DNA of 64,000 nt from Bidens hawaiensis (taxonomy: Eukaryota > Streptophyta > Magnoliopsida > Asterales > Asteraceae): the NCBI GenBank assembly GCA_021521415.1, contig JAIQDT010000001.1, positions 4,960,001 through 5,024,000 of the forward strand, read 5' to 3'. Made by a program: the position numbers and the translations under genes. Shown here in pieces: positions 22,998 to 33,293 of the stretch. The first letter of the stretch is position 1; each line of letters starts with the position of its first letter. Under the pieces are notes generated by a model. That model was given only the letters and a program-made list of their open reading frames with translations. It had not been told where the DNA came from and made no database searches.

Positions 22998-24150
22998 TGC
23001 AACCATGTTTGGATTTCATTAATAAATAAATAATAAGGAGGAATGATAAGTAGGCTAATTAAAGAGAATTAATCATGGACTAAAAAGGAAAGATGGGCCT
23101 TAAGTCCATGGGCTTAAGGGAGTACAAATACCCCTTAAACCCTAAATCTTTCATTTCCATCCAACTTATCCATCTTATTCTCTCTACACCTTAAAAACAC
23201 ACACCTAAACATCTTCATACGGCCGCGAGTTAGAGGAAGGCATTCAAGACCGAAATCAAGCGAAATATAGATAAGGTCTGCATATACAAGATAGATACAA
23301 GATCATAGTTCATAAACAAGCTAACCCGAAGCCTAAATACGCTTAAAGGTATGTGCTTTAACCTTAAAGGTTACGTTTTTATGAACGGTTTGCTTTGAAA
23401 CTTAACCCTAGAGTAGATCGGGTCTAGATGTTTCATAAAAATGCAAACTTGATGATTTAAAATGAACCTAATGGACTTATGACAACATACGGCTCATAAA
23501 TGAACCCTAGATTTAGCCTAGAACGTTTTAAATGTATAAAGGTCCAAGCTTTATGCCTAAAACGAAGTAGATCTAGATAATGGGTTAGTGATGGGTGTAA
23601 AACGGTTAGTATGAATAGAAAAGGTAGTTAAAGTTTTGGTCATAAACCATAAAATAATAACAGAGATGGGTAAAAATGATTAAGATAGAAATGTGAGCTG
23701 AACACACCTAACCTGGGGTTCTCGGCCACCTTATGAAGTTCTCGGCCAACCCGAGATTTCGATTGCAATGAGTTTCTGGCCAAGATGGGTCCTTGGTCAA
23801 AACCCGAGTTCTCGGTCAAACCAAGGTTCTCGGCCAGAACAGGTTCTCGGTCAGAGCAGGTTCTCGGCCAGGAACAAGGTTCTCTGCCAAAGAGTTCTCG
23901 GCCAGTTCTCTGTTGGGTTTTGGGCTGAATCCACTTGGGCCCAGATAACGAACAGTTGGGCCTAAGTACCATAATGGACAGTTGGGCTGAGCCTATATCT
24001 AATATAAAGCAAACTGGCCCATTGACATAGGCTTAGCAAATAAGCCCAACTTTGAAAATAATTTAAAATGTTAGTGGAAAATGTGTTAAGACAGCTTAAC
24101 CCCAGTCAGGGGCTCTGCCCCTTGGACCCCGCTACGGGCTGCCGCCCCCA
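22998..24150 (+). repeat. Older Gypsy LTR, 5' part (host of the 24151 insertion)
   Basis: Shares architecture with the LTRs at 24151 and 36091: CATGGAC, then TGGGCCTTA.GTCCATGGGCTT, a TATA-type ACAAATACCCC, and a GGGGCTCTGCCCCTTGGACC block. It differs in most positions, so it is another subfamily. Its 3' part follows the inserted LTR at 26162-27261. A cluster of TTCTCGGCC words lies at 23706-23935. The left border is approximate. Confidence 0.65.
23706..23935 (+). repeat. TTCTCGGCC/TTCTCGGTC word array
   Basis: About ten copies of GTTCTCGG(C/T)CA separated by 8-20 variable bases. Occupies the same LTR position as the ACTTCGCC array in the related LTR at 24151. Confidence 0.8.
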
Positions 24151-24699
24151 TGTAACATCCTAAAATTTATAATGTTGAATAAATAAAGTTACGTTTAGTG
24201 ATTTCGCGTTATTAATTAATTAATATCGAGTAAAGAACGGATCATGGACTTAGATTAATTAAGATGGGTTAAATGAGAATGGGCCTTAGGTCCATGGGCT
24301 TTAAGGGATATAAATATCCCCTAAACCAACCTAAAACCCTAAACCCTCATTTCATTTCCATCATAATCTCTACACACTCCAAACAAACACACACACACAC
24401 CATAAACGAGCAAGACCCGAGAGAGAGTAAACGTTAGTTGGTATTAGATCTTATTACACGAGATCTAGAGTGCATAAACAAGCTAACCAAGATCGAACGA
24501 GCACTAAAGGTATGTTCTTGACCTTTAAAGTTTACGTAGTATTGAACGTTTTTACTTAAAGGTCCAAGCTTTATAGCATATACGACCGAAAACGGTTAGG
24601 GAACGTAGTGGGTGATGTCGAACCATAACAAGGGTATTAAAATCGCCAAAATGCTTGATAAAAACTAAACCCGTAGCTGAACTGGGCAACTTCGCCTGC

Positions 24700-24960
24700 A
24701 AAGCCATAACTTCGCCTGCAAAGCTTAACTTCGCCTGCAAGCTTAACTTCGCTTGCAGGCAAGTTCGCCTACTAATTAACTTCGCATAAGTTATGTTCGC
24801 TTAAGGTTTAACTTCGCCTAAAGCTAAATTCGCTTAAGGTTTAACTTCGCCTAAAGCTAAGTTCGCCTAAGGTTTAACTTCGCCTAAAGCTAAGTTAGCT
24901 TAAGTTTTAACTTCGCCTAAGCTAAGTTCGCTTAAGGTTTAACTTCGCCTAAAGTCAAGT
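24700..24960 (+). repeat. ACTTCGCC word array in solo LTR
   Basis: Repeated ACTTCGCCTAAAGCTAAG and TTCGCTTAAGGTTTA phrases, about 33-bp period. Homologous arrays are at 29520-29705 and 36650-36915 with different copy numbers. Confidence 0.85.
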
Positions 24961-25499
24961 TCGATTAGAAAATAAATTAAAAACCTAATGAAAAATGTGT
25001 TAAGACAGCCAGGGGCTCTGCCCCTTGGACCCCGCTAGGGGCTGCCGCCCCTAGACCCCGCTGCCAGGGGCGCTGCCCCCGGACCCCGTTCGTTGTGGGT
25101 TATATAAAGATAGAAATACAACATGAGTAGTAGTAGTTAATTGATACATGTAAATATTATACAGTTAGCCGTGCACAGCTCAAGAGAGGAATAACGATTA
25201 ACGGAGTGCGTAACAGGATTCAGGTGAGTTTCTAGCCCCATTTTTGTGTTATGTTTTCGGGGCTGTGTGCATACTCAATATGTTTGTTAATATGCTTATC
25301 CTAAGAGATAAGTGTATGCCTTATGTGAATAATGTGAAATGTATGAATGATTGCTTGTTGGTACGTGAACGATCTTCGGATATTGCACGTACTGTCAGGT
25401 CGTAACGCTATGTATAAGTTAAGTATGATATGTATGCTTATGTGTATGAATGTGATAAAGTTAATAAAAGAAGGAAAGGATGGTTGTATGGTTGTATGG

Positions 25500-25728
25500 T
25501 TACGAAGAGGGTACCGGGCCCTAATAATACTCGAGGAATGATGTATGGTTGTATGGTAACGAGGAGGGAATCGAACCCTACTAATATTCGAGAACTAGGG
25601 AACCGAACCCTACTAATATTCGAGGAAAGAGGGTACCGAGCCCAAATAATACTCGAGGAAGGAGGGTACCGAGCCCTAATAATACTCGAGGAAGGAGGGT
25701 ACCGAGCCCTAATAATACTCGAGGAATG
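25500..25728 (+). repeat. 33-bp tandem array in solo LTR
   Basis: Units of the type GAGGGTACCGAGCCCTAAT plus AATACTCGAGGAAG. Because 33 is a multiple of three and the unit lacks stops, the array creates a repetitive ORF, which I do not regard as a gene. Three canonical units here, four in the LTR at 29513-31005, three at 36091-38114. Confidence 0.85.
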
Positions 25729-26161
25729 TAGGGCGTAATGCTCTTTATAACGTAAGAGATGAAAGCAAGTTAATACAAAAGAAAGTATGAAAGTATGAAA
25801 GTATGAAAGTATGAATGAAAGAATATAAGTTTGTGTGTTTTGTATAATGTGTGATTAACTAGAACTCACTCAGCGTAGCTGACTTTTAGTATGCACGCAG
25901 GTGAGTAGGATGAGGCAGCTCGCTTGAGGAGACACGTGGCACTGAATAAGAGCCTGGCATCAGAAGACTCAAGACGTTTAAGTTTAATGTTTCGGTTATT
26001 CTGAAAAACAAGATGATGTTTTAAGACAAGATGTGTTTTGTTATGAAATGTTTTATGAAAGTTTTTAAATTCCGAGAATGTTTTAATTAACTCTGATATT
26101 AGAACTGCGTTTATGAGTAAATCCAACACGAAAGTAGGGCTACCGGTAACGGGGCCTTGCA

Positions 26162-27261
26162 CCCTAGAACCCTGCTGCCCCCGGACCCCCATTCGTTGTG
26201 GGTTACATAAAGATAGAAATACTAAATGAGTAGCGATAGTTAATTGATACATGTAAATATTATACAGTTAGCCGTGCGTAGCTCAAGAAGGGAATAACTA
26301 TTAACGGTGAACGTAACCGCATTCAAGTGAGTTTCTAGCCCCATTTATTGTTATGTTTTCGGGGCTGTGTGCATACTCGATGTGATTAGTTAAAACACTT
26401 ACCTTAAGTGGTAAGTGTATGCCTATTATGAAATATGTGTTGATATAAAAGAATGCTTGACGGTACATGAACGATCTTCGGATATTGCATGTACTGTCAG
26501 GAGTTAGTCAGGTGATATGATTGTTTATATATGTGTTGTATGTATGAAGTATGTACGTTATAGAATATAAGTATGAAAGAAAATATGTAAAATTTATAAA
26601 TGAAAAGGAATTGAAGGATATGAAAGGAACTGACGGATATGAAGGAATTGACGGTAAAGGGTGGCAGACCCAAATAATATCTATGAAGGAGGGTGGCAGA
26701 CCCTAATAATATCTGTGAAGGAGGGTGGCAGACCCTAATAATATTTGTGAAGGAGGGTGGCAGACCCTAATAATGTCTGTGAGGTTATAGGGCAAAAGGC
26801 TCTTTAAAACATAGCAGTATGTATGTAAAGTAAGATAAAATCTGAAAGTAATAAAGAAAGAAAGTATGAATGTAAGAATGAAGGTATATACTTACGTGTG
26901 TACGAAAGATAGTAAAAGAGGTTAAGTATGTAATATAAGGACGTATTGTATGTTACTTGCATTAACTAGAACTCACTCAGCGTAGCTGACTTTTATTATG
27001 CACGCAGGTGAGTAGGATGAAACAGCTCGCTTGAGGGGAACACGTGGCATTGAATAAGAGGCTTGCATCGAAAGACCCAAGATGTTTATTTAGTTATGTT
27101 TTAAAGACCGTATGTTTATTTAGACAACTTATGGATAAATCTATATGTTTTATTGAAAGTTTTTATATTCCACGAATGTTTTTATTAACTCTGATTATTA
27201 GAACTATGTTGATGAGTAAATCCAACGTCCAAATGTAAGCTACCGGTAACAGGGCCTTACA
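26162..27261 (+). repeat. Older Gypsy LTR, 3' part (left copy)
   Basis: Continuation of the host LTR after the inserted solo LTR, ending AACAGGGCCTTACA. It has its own tandem array near 26660-26785 (GGAGGGTGGCAGACCCTAAT units). No primer site follows, so it is a 3' or solo LTR. Duplicated at 38115-39214. Confidence 0.75.
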
Positions 27262-27840
27262 ACATAATTCCTCATTTGCCTCGCTGGATTAACCAAACCA
27301 CCTCTGTTCACCTGAATTATTCCCTGGTCTGTATCAAATGTGTCAGCTCTGTTAACTCTGTTCCTCCCAATATACTTTTTGTTCTCGTTTTTGTTCAACA
27401 ACTGTCTACCTCTTCTTTAACCTCTTCATCCCAACCATCATAAAATTCAATTACCGCCTCAAGACCCTTGTTCTATCTAATCCTACATCCTCCCCATTAC
27501 TTCCATCTTGACCCTGATCTGATTCATCCCATTCCCCGTCTTGTTCTGCATCCACGATATGAATGCTGACGTAGTATTCACATGGATACATTAGAACTTT
27601 TGTGGCTGGGGTGGGGCTGATGGTCCGGGTTAATTGTTGTTTCGGTTTCGGTTTTTGAATAACCAAGTTGAATTGTTCGGGTTTGGTTGTTTCGAGCAGT
27701 TCTTTGGTTGTTGTTGTTGATTGGGTGGAAAGCATTGTCTTTATTGAGTTAGTATTGGTTTCGATTTTGATTATGGTTTTGGTCCTAACCTTCCATTATT
27801 GATTATTTAAAATGAGCATGGTTCTGCCGGGCTATTCTCT
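27262..27840 (-). pseudogene. Tat/Athila-like gag fragment, left copy
   Basis: Minus-strand coding-like sequence. It starts with a FEPEIERIARQNHAHF segment near 27840-27795. Overlapping frames with NNQRTARNNQTRTIQLGYS and an acidic DAEQDGEWDESDQGQDGSN region (27451-27735) follow, then VNRADTFDTDQGIIQVNRG and LVNPARQMRNYV near 27262-27370. Frames shift several times. The link to Tat/Athila gag rests on the neighbouring LTR type and my memory of such N-termini; no capsid domain is certain. The same fragment is repeated at 39215-39800. Confidence 0.4.
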
Positions 27841-28257
27841 CAATTTCAGGCTCGAAAATAAGCAGTGATACAACGATTTCAGTGTTCCTAATCACCTACG
27901 CAAGCTTGGTTAAATAGGGTGTCGAACTACGAGGAGTACGAGGTCAGTGTAACACGCAATAGATTTCTAATACTATGAAGTAGCAATTAATAGGGCTGAT
28001 CACACAAGCAAACCAATTTTAGTTTAATAAAGATTAAGCAAACTTAACAAATTCAAGCAATAACAAAAGCATATCAGACCCGAGATTCAATTATGTAAAC
28101 AAACAGATATCTCATGTAACTTAACAGATTAATTATCAACGAGCAACTCAGATTGTCTAACGAGCTAGACCTTAGGCATCAACAATTGTTAACACACGGC
28201 GCTAGTTATCAAATAGTCCCTGGCAGTGTGACTCAACTAAGGGCAACAATATTAATG
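27841..28257 (-). repeat. Tat/Athila-like LTR fragment, left copy
   Basis: Minus-strand reading ends with CTCGTAGTTCGACACCC and a short leader before the gag fragment, as in Athila/Tat LTRs. Interrupted at 28258 by another LTR. Duplicated at about 39800-40210. Confidence 0.45.
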
Positions 28258-29514
28258 TGTTGCAAAACACATAGCGTTTTATACAGTTTTTGTGTTGTTT
28301 TGTGCGTAAACTGTTAACGATTATTTATTATTCTTTCATGAAATTACATGTTTGTGATTATTATAGATTCTATGGTTGAAGAGAGCGAAAAACGAGTCTA
28401 AATGAAGAAGAAATTAGCTCAAACGGGAATCTAATGAAGCCGATATGCGCGTACGAAGATAAACGAGTTGGAAAATGAGAAACAGACGAAATAACCTTGG
28501 CCGCACCACGTGACCAAGGTGGGGGTCCATGGTCGCACTACGCAGAACCCCAAGTGCCCAAGAATAGCCATTCATCATATAAACAACTATTTTGTCTTCT
28601 AGTGGGCTTTGTGGGCTTGTTTTAACCTATTTTATTAGGAAAGAGGTGTTTAAACATATATATAAAGGGTTTATACCCTATGAATGAAATTATCACCATT
28701 CTATCAGCCACCACACCTGCTCTAGAGAAGAAACCAAGGAGGACGAGCTTACGATTTTATCTTTTATCCGTTGGTTGTCGGTTTTGAGTATTTTAACGAT
28801 TTTAAGTTCGTTTTTGGTTTTTAATCATTCAAACCTTTTGTAATCAGATATGAACATGTTCTTCACTTTTATATATATTTGCTACTGTTCGTTGATTATA
28901 ATTGGCTAGATTGGATAGAATCACCTAGGTTTGATGTTTAACAGTTGATTTATCACTTTCGGGGTGCTAATTTCGTGTTTTATTATTTAGTTATTGTTAA
29001 GTATATAATTTGTGATATTATTCCATGAACCTTGCTGCCATTAGATGTAATTTAGGTTGCATGAGCCCCGGGTAGTTGGTTATTGCATGAATTTGTTTCG
29101 GGTAGTTGTTAATTGCTAGTTTGGTTAATATTGAGTGTGTTGAATCATTTAGGTCAGTAGGATCATCCTCTTTGAGTTGGACCAAAACCTTAGGGTTTAG
29201 TTTTTCTCTCTGCTTTAGTTGATTTAATTACCCGTTGCGAGAGCACGTGCGGTAGGGGTGTGCATGGGTCGGTTTGGGGCGGATTTGAGCTAAACCAATA
29301 ACCATAACCGATATTTCAGTTAATGGATAACCATAACCATAACCGACCCGTAATGGTGGTTTTGGTTAATCGGTGTGTAGGTTATAGTAAGTCTGTTATG
29401 GTTCAAATAACCGTAACCAAACTAATGTAATTAGGACTAAACTTTTGGTATCCATTATTACAAAAAACGACATGGCATAAGTTAACAAAGTATATAATCT
29501 ATAATATTGGTGAC
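28258..29514 (+). repeat. Nested Tat/Athila-like LTR, truncated by the duplication junction
   Basis: Starts TGTTGCAAAACACATAG after a TAATG target word. It contains GGCCGCACCACGTGACC, a TATA-type ATATATAAAGGG near 28659 and the left part of a hAT-type MITE from 29253. Homology with 40211-41467 ends exactly at 29514, where LTR sequence of the next element begins. Confidence 0.65.
29253..29514. mobile_element. hAT-type MITE, left part only
   Basis: Left terminus TAGGGGTGTGCATGGG and following CCATAACC-rich sequence are the same as the complete copy at 41206-41793. The right part is lost at the junction. Confidence 0.75.
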
Positions 29515-31005
29515 TAATTAACTTCGCCTGAGTTATGTTCGCTTAAGGTTTAACTTCGCCTAAAGCTAAGTTCGCTTAAGTTTTAACTTCGCCTAAAGCT
29601 AAGTTCGCCTAAGGTTTAACTTCGCCTAAAGCTAAGTTCGCTTAAGGTTTAACTTCGCCTAAAGCTAAGTTCGCTTAAGGTTAAACTTCGCCTAAAGTCA
29701 AGTTTGATTAGAAAATAAATTAAAAACCTAATGAAAAATGTGTTAAGACAGTTAATGGAAATAAAATTTTTCCCCTTGGACCCTACTAGTGCTGCCGTCC
29801 CTAGACCCCGCTGTGTTAAGACAGCTCGACCCCAGCTAGGAGCTCTGCCCCTTGGACCCTACTAGGGCTGCCGCCCCTATACCCCGCTGCCAAGGGCGCT
29901 GCCCCCGGACCCCCGTTCGTTGTGGGTTATATAAAGATAGAAATACAACATGAGTAGTAGTAGTTAATTGATACATGTAAATATTATACAGTTAGCCGTG
30001 CACAGCTCAAGAAGGGAATAACGATTAACGGAGAGCGTAACAGGATTCAAGTGAGTTTCTAGCCCCATTTATGTGTTATGTTTTTGGGGTTGTGTGCATA
30101 CTCAATATGTTTGTTAATACGCTTATCCTAAGAGATAAGTGTATGCCTTATGTGAATAATGTGAAATGTATGAATGATTGCTTGATGGTACGTGAACGAT
30201 CTTTGGATATTGCATGTACTGTCAGGTCGTAACGCTATGTATAAGGTAAGTATGATATGTATGCTTATGTGTATGAATGTGATAAAGTTAATAAAAGAAG
30301 GAAAGGATGGTTGTATGGTTGTATGGTTACGAAGAGGGTACCGGGCCCTAATAATACTTGAGGCATGATGTACGGTTGTATGGTAACGAGGAGGGAATCG
30401 AACCCTACTAATATTCGAGAACTAGGGAACCGAACCCTACTTATATTCGAGGAAAGAGGTTACCGAGCCCTAATAATACTCGAGGAAAGAGGGTACCGAG
30501 CCCTAATAATACTCGAGGAAGGAGGGTACCGAGCCCTAATAATACTCGAGGAAGGAGGGTACCGAGCCCTAATAATATTCGAGGAGTGTAGGGCGTAATG
30601 CTCTTTATAACGTAAGAGATGAAAGCAAGTTAATACAAAAAAAAGTATGAAAGTATGAATGAAAGAATATAAGTTTGTGTGTATTGTATAATGTATGATT
30701 AAATAGAACTCACTCAGCGTAGCTGACTTTTAGTATGCACGCAAGTGAGTAGGATGAGGCAGCTCGCTTGAGGAGACACGTGGCACTGAATAAGAGCCTG
30801 GCATCGGAAGACTCAAGACGTTTAAGTTTAATGTTTCCATTGTTTTGAAGGACAAGATGATGTTTTAAGACAAGATGTGTTTTGTTATGAAATGTTTTAT
30901 GAAAGTTTTTAAATTCCGCGAATGTTTTAATTAACTCTGATATTAGAACTGCGTTTATGAGTAAATCCATCACGAAAGTAGGGCTACCGGTAACGGGGCC
31001 TTACA
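29513..31005 (+). repeat. 5' LTR of the Tekay-like element, missing its first 620 bp
   Basis: Begins at LTR position 621 (equivalent to 24771) with ACTAATTAACTTCGCC, and ends GGGGCCTTACA directly before the primer site. It lacks the LTR start and TATA region, so the element here probably has no normal 5' promoter. Extra sequence near 29750-29830 duplicates the CTCTGCCCCTTGGACC block. The 33-bp array (about 30320-30600) has four canonical units. Confidence 0.88.
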
Positions 31006-31008
31006 TGT

Positions 31009-31020
31009 TGGTATCAGAGC
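31009..31020 (+). other. Primer-binding site of Tekay-like element
   Basis: Exact TGGTATCAGAGC, complementary to the initiator Met tRNA 3' end, three bases after the LTR. Confidence 0.95.
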
Positions 31021-31403
31021 AAAGTTCGAGAGATTTAAGCATCCTACATGCTTAGACTCGAACAGAGAATGAGATTTAAGTAAGAAAAGAAAGAAGATGC
31101 CAGTTCAAGAATGCCATGTGTCGCTCAAGCTAGATCAGTAAAGGTAAAGTGTATGATTAAATGATATATGTTAATGAGAAAGAAAATGTATGTGAACGAC
31201 AGGGATAGGAATAATTGATTGTTTGATTTGACTAACTACTTAAGTAGAACCAGCACAAATAGACTCATAAAGGGAAGTGTATAGGACACGGAAAGTAACG
31301 TGATCAGCTAATCACAGCTGGCCACTGTTATTACCTGTTAGCCTTACTATCCTTGTACTAAATAGTTCCTTGAGTGATGATGTTTGTGTTTTCCCTTTTA
31401 GAA
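31021..31403 (+). other. 5' untranslated leader of Tekay-like element
   Basis: Non-coding region between primer site and gag ATG at 31404/31407. No gene seen. Confidence 0.7.
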
Positions 31404-33293
31404 TATGATGGCTGGAGCTGGAGATATTGCTAGAGCTGGAGTCGCACTGGACGACGCGGCAGGCCTTGTCGTGTCCAGCAACCTTCGGTTGAGACAGCTT
31501 CCAACGCCAGAGATGAGGGAAGTGCAGCTGGAGGAGGTCCGATCAACAGCGAAGGGGTTCAACTGGATCCCGCAATTCAAGTAGCTATTGTTCAAGCTGT
31601 AGCCACTGCTGTGAAGAATATAACTCCTGGAGGGTCTGCTGGAAGCCGTGAAAGAACTGCTGAAGGGGCAGGTGGTGATGGTAGGAAAGATGATGAGAGG
31701 GAAAAGGGTGATTCAAGTGAGGTAAGGTCTGTGAAGGTTGATGACAGGAAAAGAGGCCGAGGCGGGTGCAACTATAAGTCCTTCAAAGGATGTGACCCGC
31801 CGAAGCTGACTGGTTTGGGTGATGCCATCGCTACTCTCCAGTGGATAACCGCCATGGATAAAATTATCCGAATCAGCGAGTGTCGTCCTGACCAAGCTGT
31901 CGGTTATGCCACCCAATCATTTGAAGATGAGGCTATGTATTGGTGGGAGAGTGTGGAGCAGAGGAAGACCCGTGAAGAGATCAAAGCAATGAAGTGGGAG
32001 GATATTAAGGAATTAGTGATGAAGAAGTTCTGTGCTGACGCCGAGGTTGACAGGGCGGAGATGAAGTTCCTGAACTTGAAAGCTGGGACAATGACACATC
32101 GTGAGTACACTACCGAGTTCAATCGAATGTCTGGGTTGGTGCCCGATATGGTGAACACTGAGGCTAAGAGAATCAAGTGTTACGTGAGGGGATTACCACA
32201 GAAAGTCCGCATGTTAGTCAGGACAAGTAAACCTGCTACTTTCGATTCTGCTGTCGAACTCGCAGAGATGGTCTATGCAGACCTGGCTGCGGATGATGTA
32301 GTGGTGGGAGACAAGAAGAAAGAGAAGAAATGGGTCGCTCCTGCTAAACGACCCGGTACCCAGATGTGGAACCCTAAGAACAAGCAGCCGAGAGTTTGGG
32401 AGAACAGGTCGTGCAAGACTTGTGGCAAGGCACACAGCGGTGAGTGTAGGGGGGGAAAGGGTTCAGATACATGTCATAAGTGTGGAAAGATGCATGCTGG
32501 AGAGTGTAGAGTTGGGTCGAATGTTTGCTACAAGTGTGGGAAGGCAGGTCATTATGCTCATGAGTGCAGTTCTAAGCCTGCATGCTACAAGTGTGGTAAG
32601 ACATGTCACTTTGCTAGAGAATGCACCGAGGGTGAAGCTGGAGGTAGTGGAAAGAAGGATGCCGATCAAGCTAGGCCAAGAACTAGAGCCTACATGCTGA
32701 CCCAAGAACAAGCCAAGCAGATTCCGGATGTCGTCACAGGTACGTTTCTAGTGAACGGTGTTTCCGCTTCTGTATTATTTGATTCGGGCGCAAACAAAAC
32801 TTTCGTAGCCACACCATTTAGTAAACTAGCTAAAATGAAATGTTGCCGAGTGTCTGAAACTCTTATAGTAGAAACCGCTAGCGACACTTCGGTTGAAATA
32901 ATAAAAATGGTTAAGAACGCTAAGATAGAACTAGAGGGACATGAGTTCCCTGTTACCTTGTACGTTATGACCTTGGGAGGGTTCGATGTGGTTTTGGGTA
33001 TGGATTGGTTGTCTAAGTTTGAGGCTCAGATAATATGTATGAGTAGGATAATAAGGTTAAAGTCCTTGGATGGTAGTGCGGTGACTGTTTATGGTGATAA
33101 GGAAAGTTATGGGCTTAATGTCATTTCAATGATAAAAGCCGAGGGTTTGTTAAGGAGAGGGTGCGGTGCCTACCTGGCGTATGTCGTCAACGCTACGGCC
33201 GAGACGAAAGAAATAAAAAATGTTCCTATAGTGCGCGACTACCCAGAAGTATCCCAGAGGATCTCCCGGGGTTGCCACCGGAGCGAGAGATAG
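31404..33293 (+). pseudogene. Gypsy gag-protease
   Basis: The probable start is ATGATGGCTGGAGC at 31404. A frameshift near 31440 separates MMAGAGDIARAG from the long frame, open from about 31432 to 33293, which first shows GRRGRP (AT-hook-like), then TASNARDEG. Domains: capsid core (about 31830-32290, with AIATLQWITAMDKII, EAMYWWESVEQ and YTTEFNRMSGLVP); four zinc knuckles at 32412, 32472, 32527 and 32584, the first two of unusual form C-X2-C-X3-H-X3-C and the last two canonical; and an aspartic protease with LFDSGANKTFV near 32775 and VVLGMDWLSKFEA near 32990. After DYPEV (33250) the frame shifts, so the last residues are spurious. Gag forms the particle and the protease cuts the polyprotein. 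Clear Ty3/Gypsy, most like the chromovirus Tekay group. Confidence 0.92.

Larger units (their letters stand above)
24146..26166 (+). repeat. Solo LTR of Tekay-like Gypsy element, with target duplication
   Basis: LTR 24151-26161 (2011 bp) begins TGTAACATCC and ends GGGGCCTTGCA. It is flanked by 5-bp CCCCA (24146-24150) and CCCTA (26162-26166), a target duplication with one mutation. No internal region remains. It is near-identical to the 3' LTR at 36091-38114. Features inside: TATA-like GATATAAATA near 24307, ACTTCGCC array, GGGGCTCTGCCCCTTGGACC block near 25013, 33-bp array and AAAGTATG repeats. Confidence 0.88.

Noticed and set aside
24700..24960. CRISPR-like array
   Set aside because: Regular repeats with variable gaps, but this is plant DNA; the spacers are themselves repeats and the array is inside an LTR.
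25430..25738. Repeat-protein gene (repeated YRALIILEEGG)
   Set aside because: It is an effect of a 33-bp tandem repeat without stops inside an LTR. Start and flanks are not gene-like.
24151..31005. A single 6.9-kb LTR
   Set aside because: The stretch resolves into a solo LTR, an older LTR part, Tat relics and a truncated second LTR copy, with a joint at 29514.
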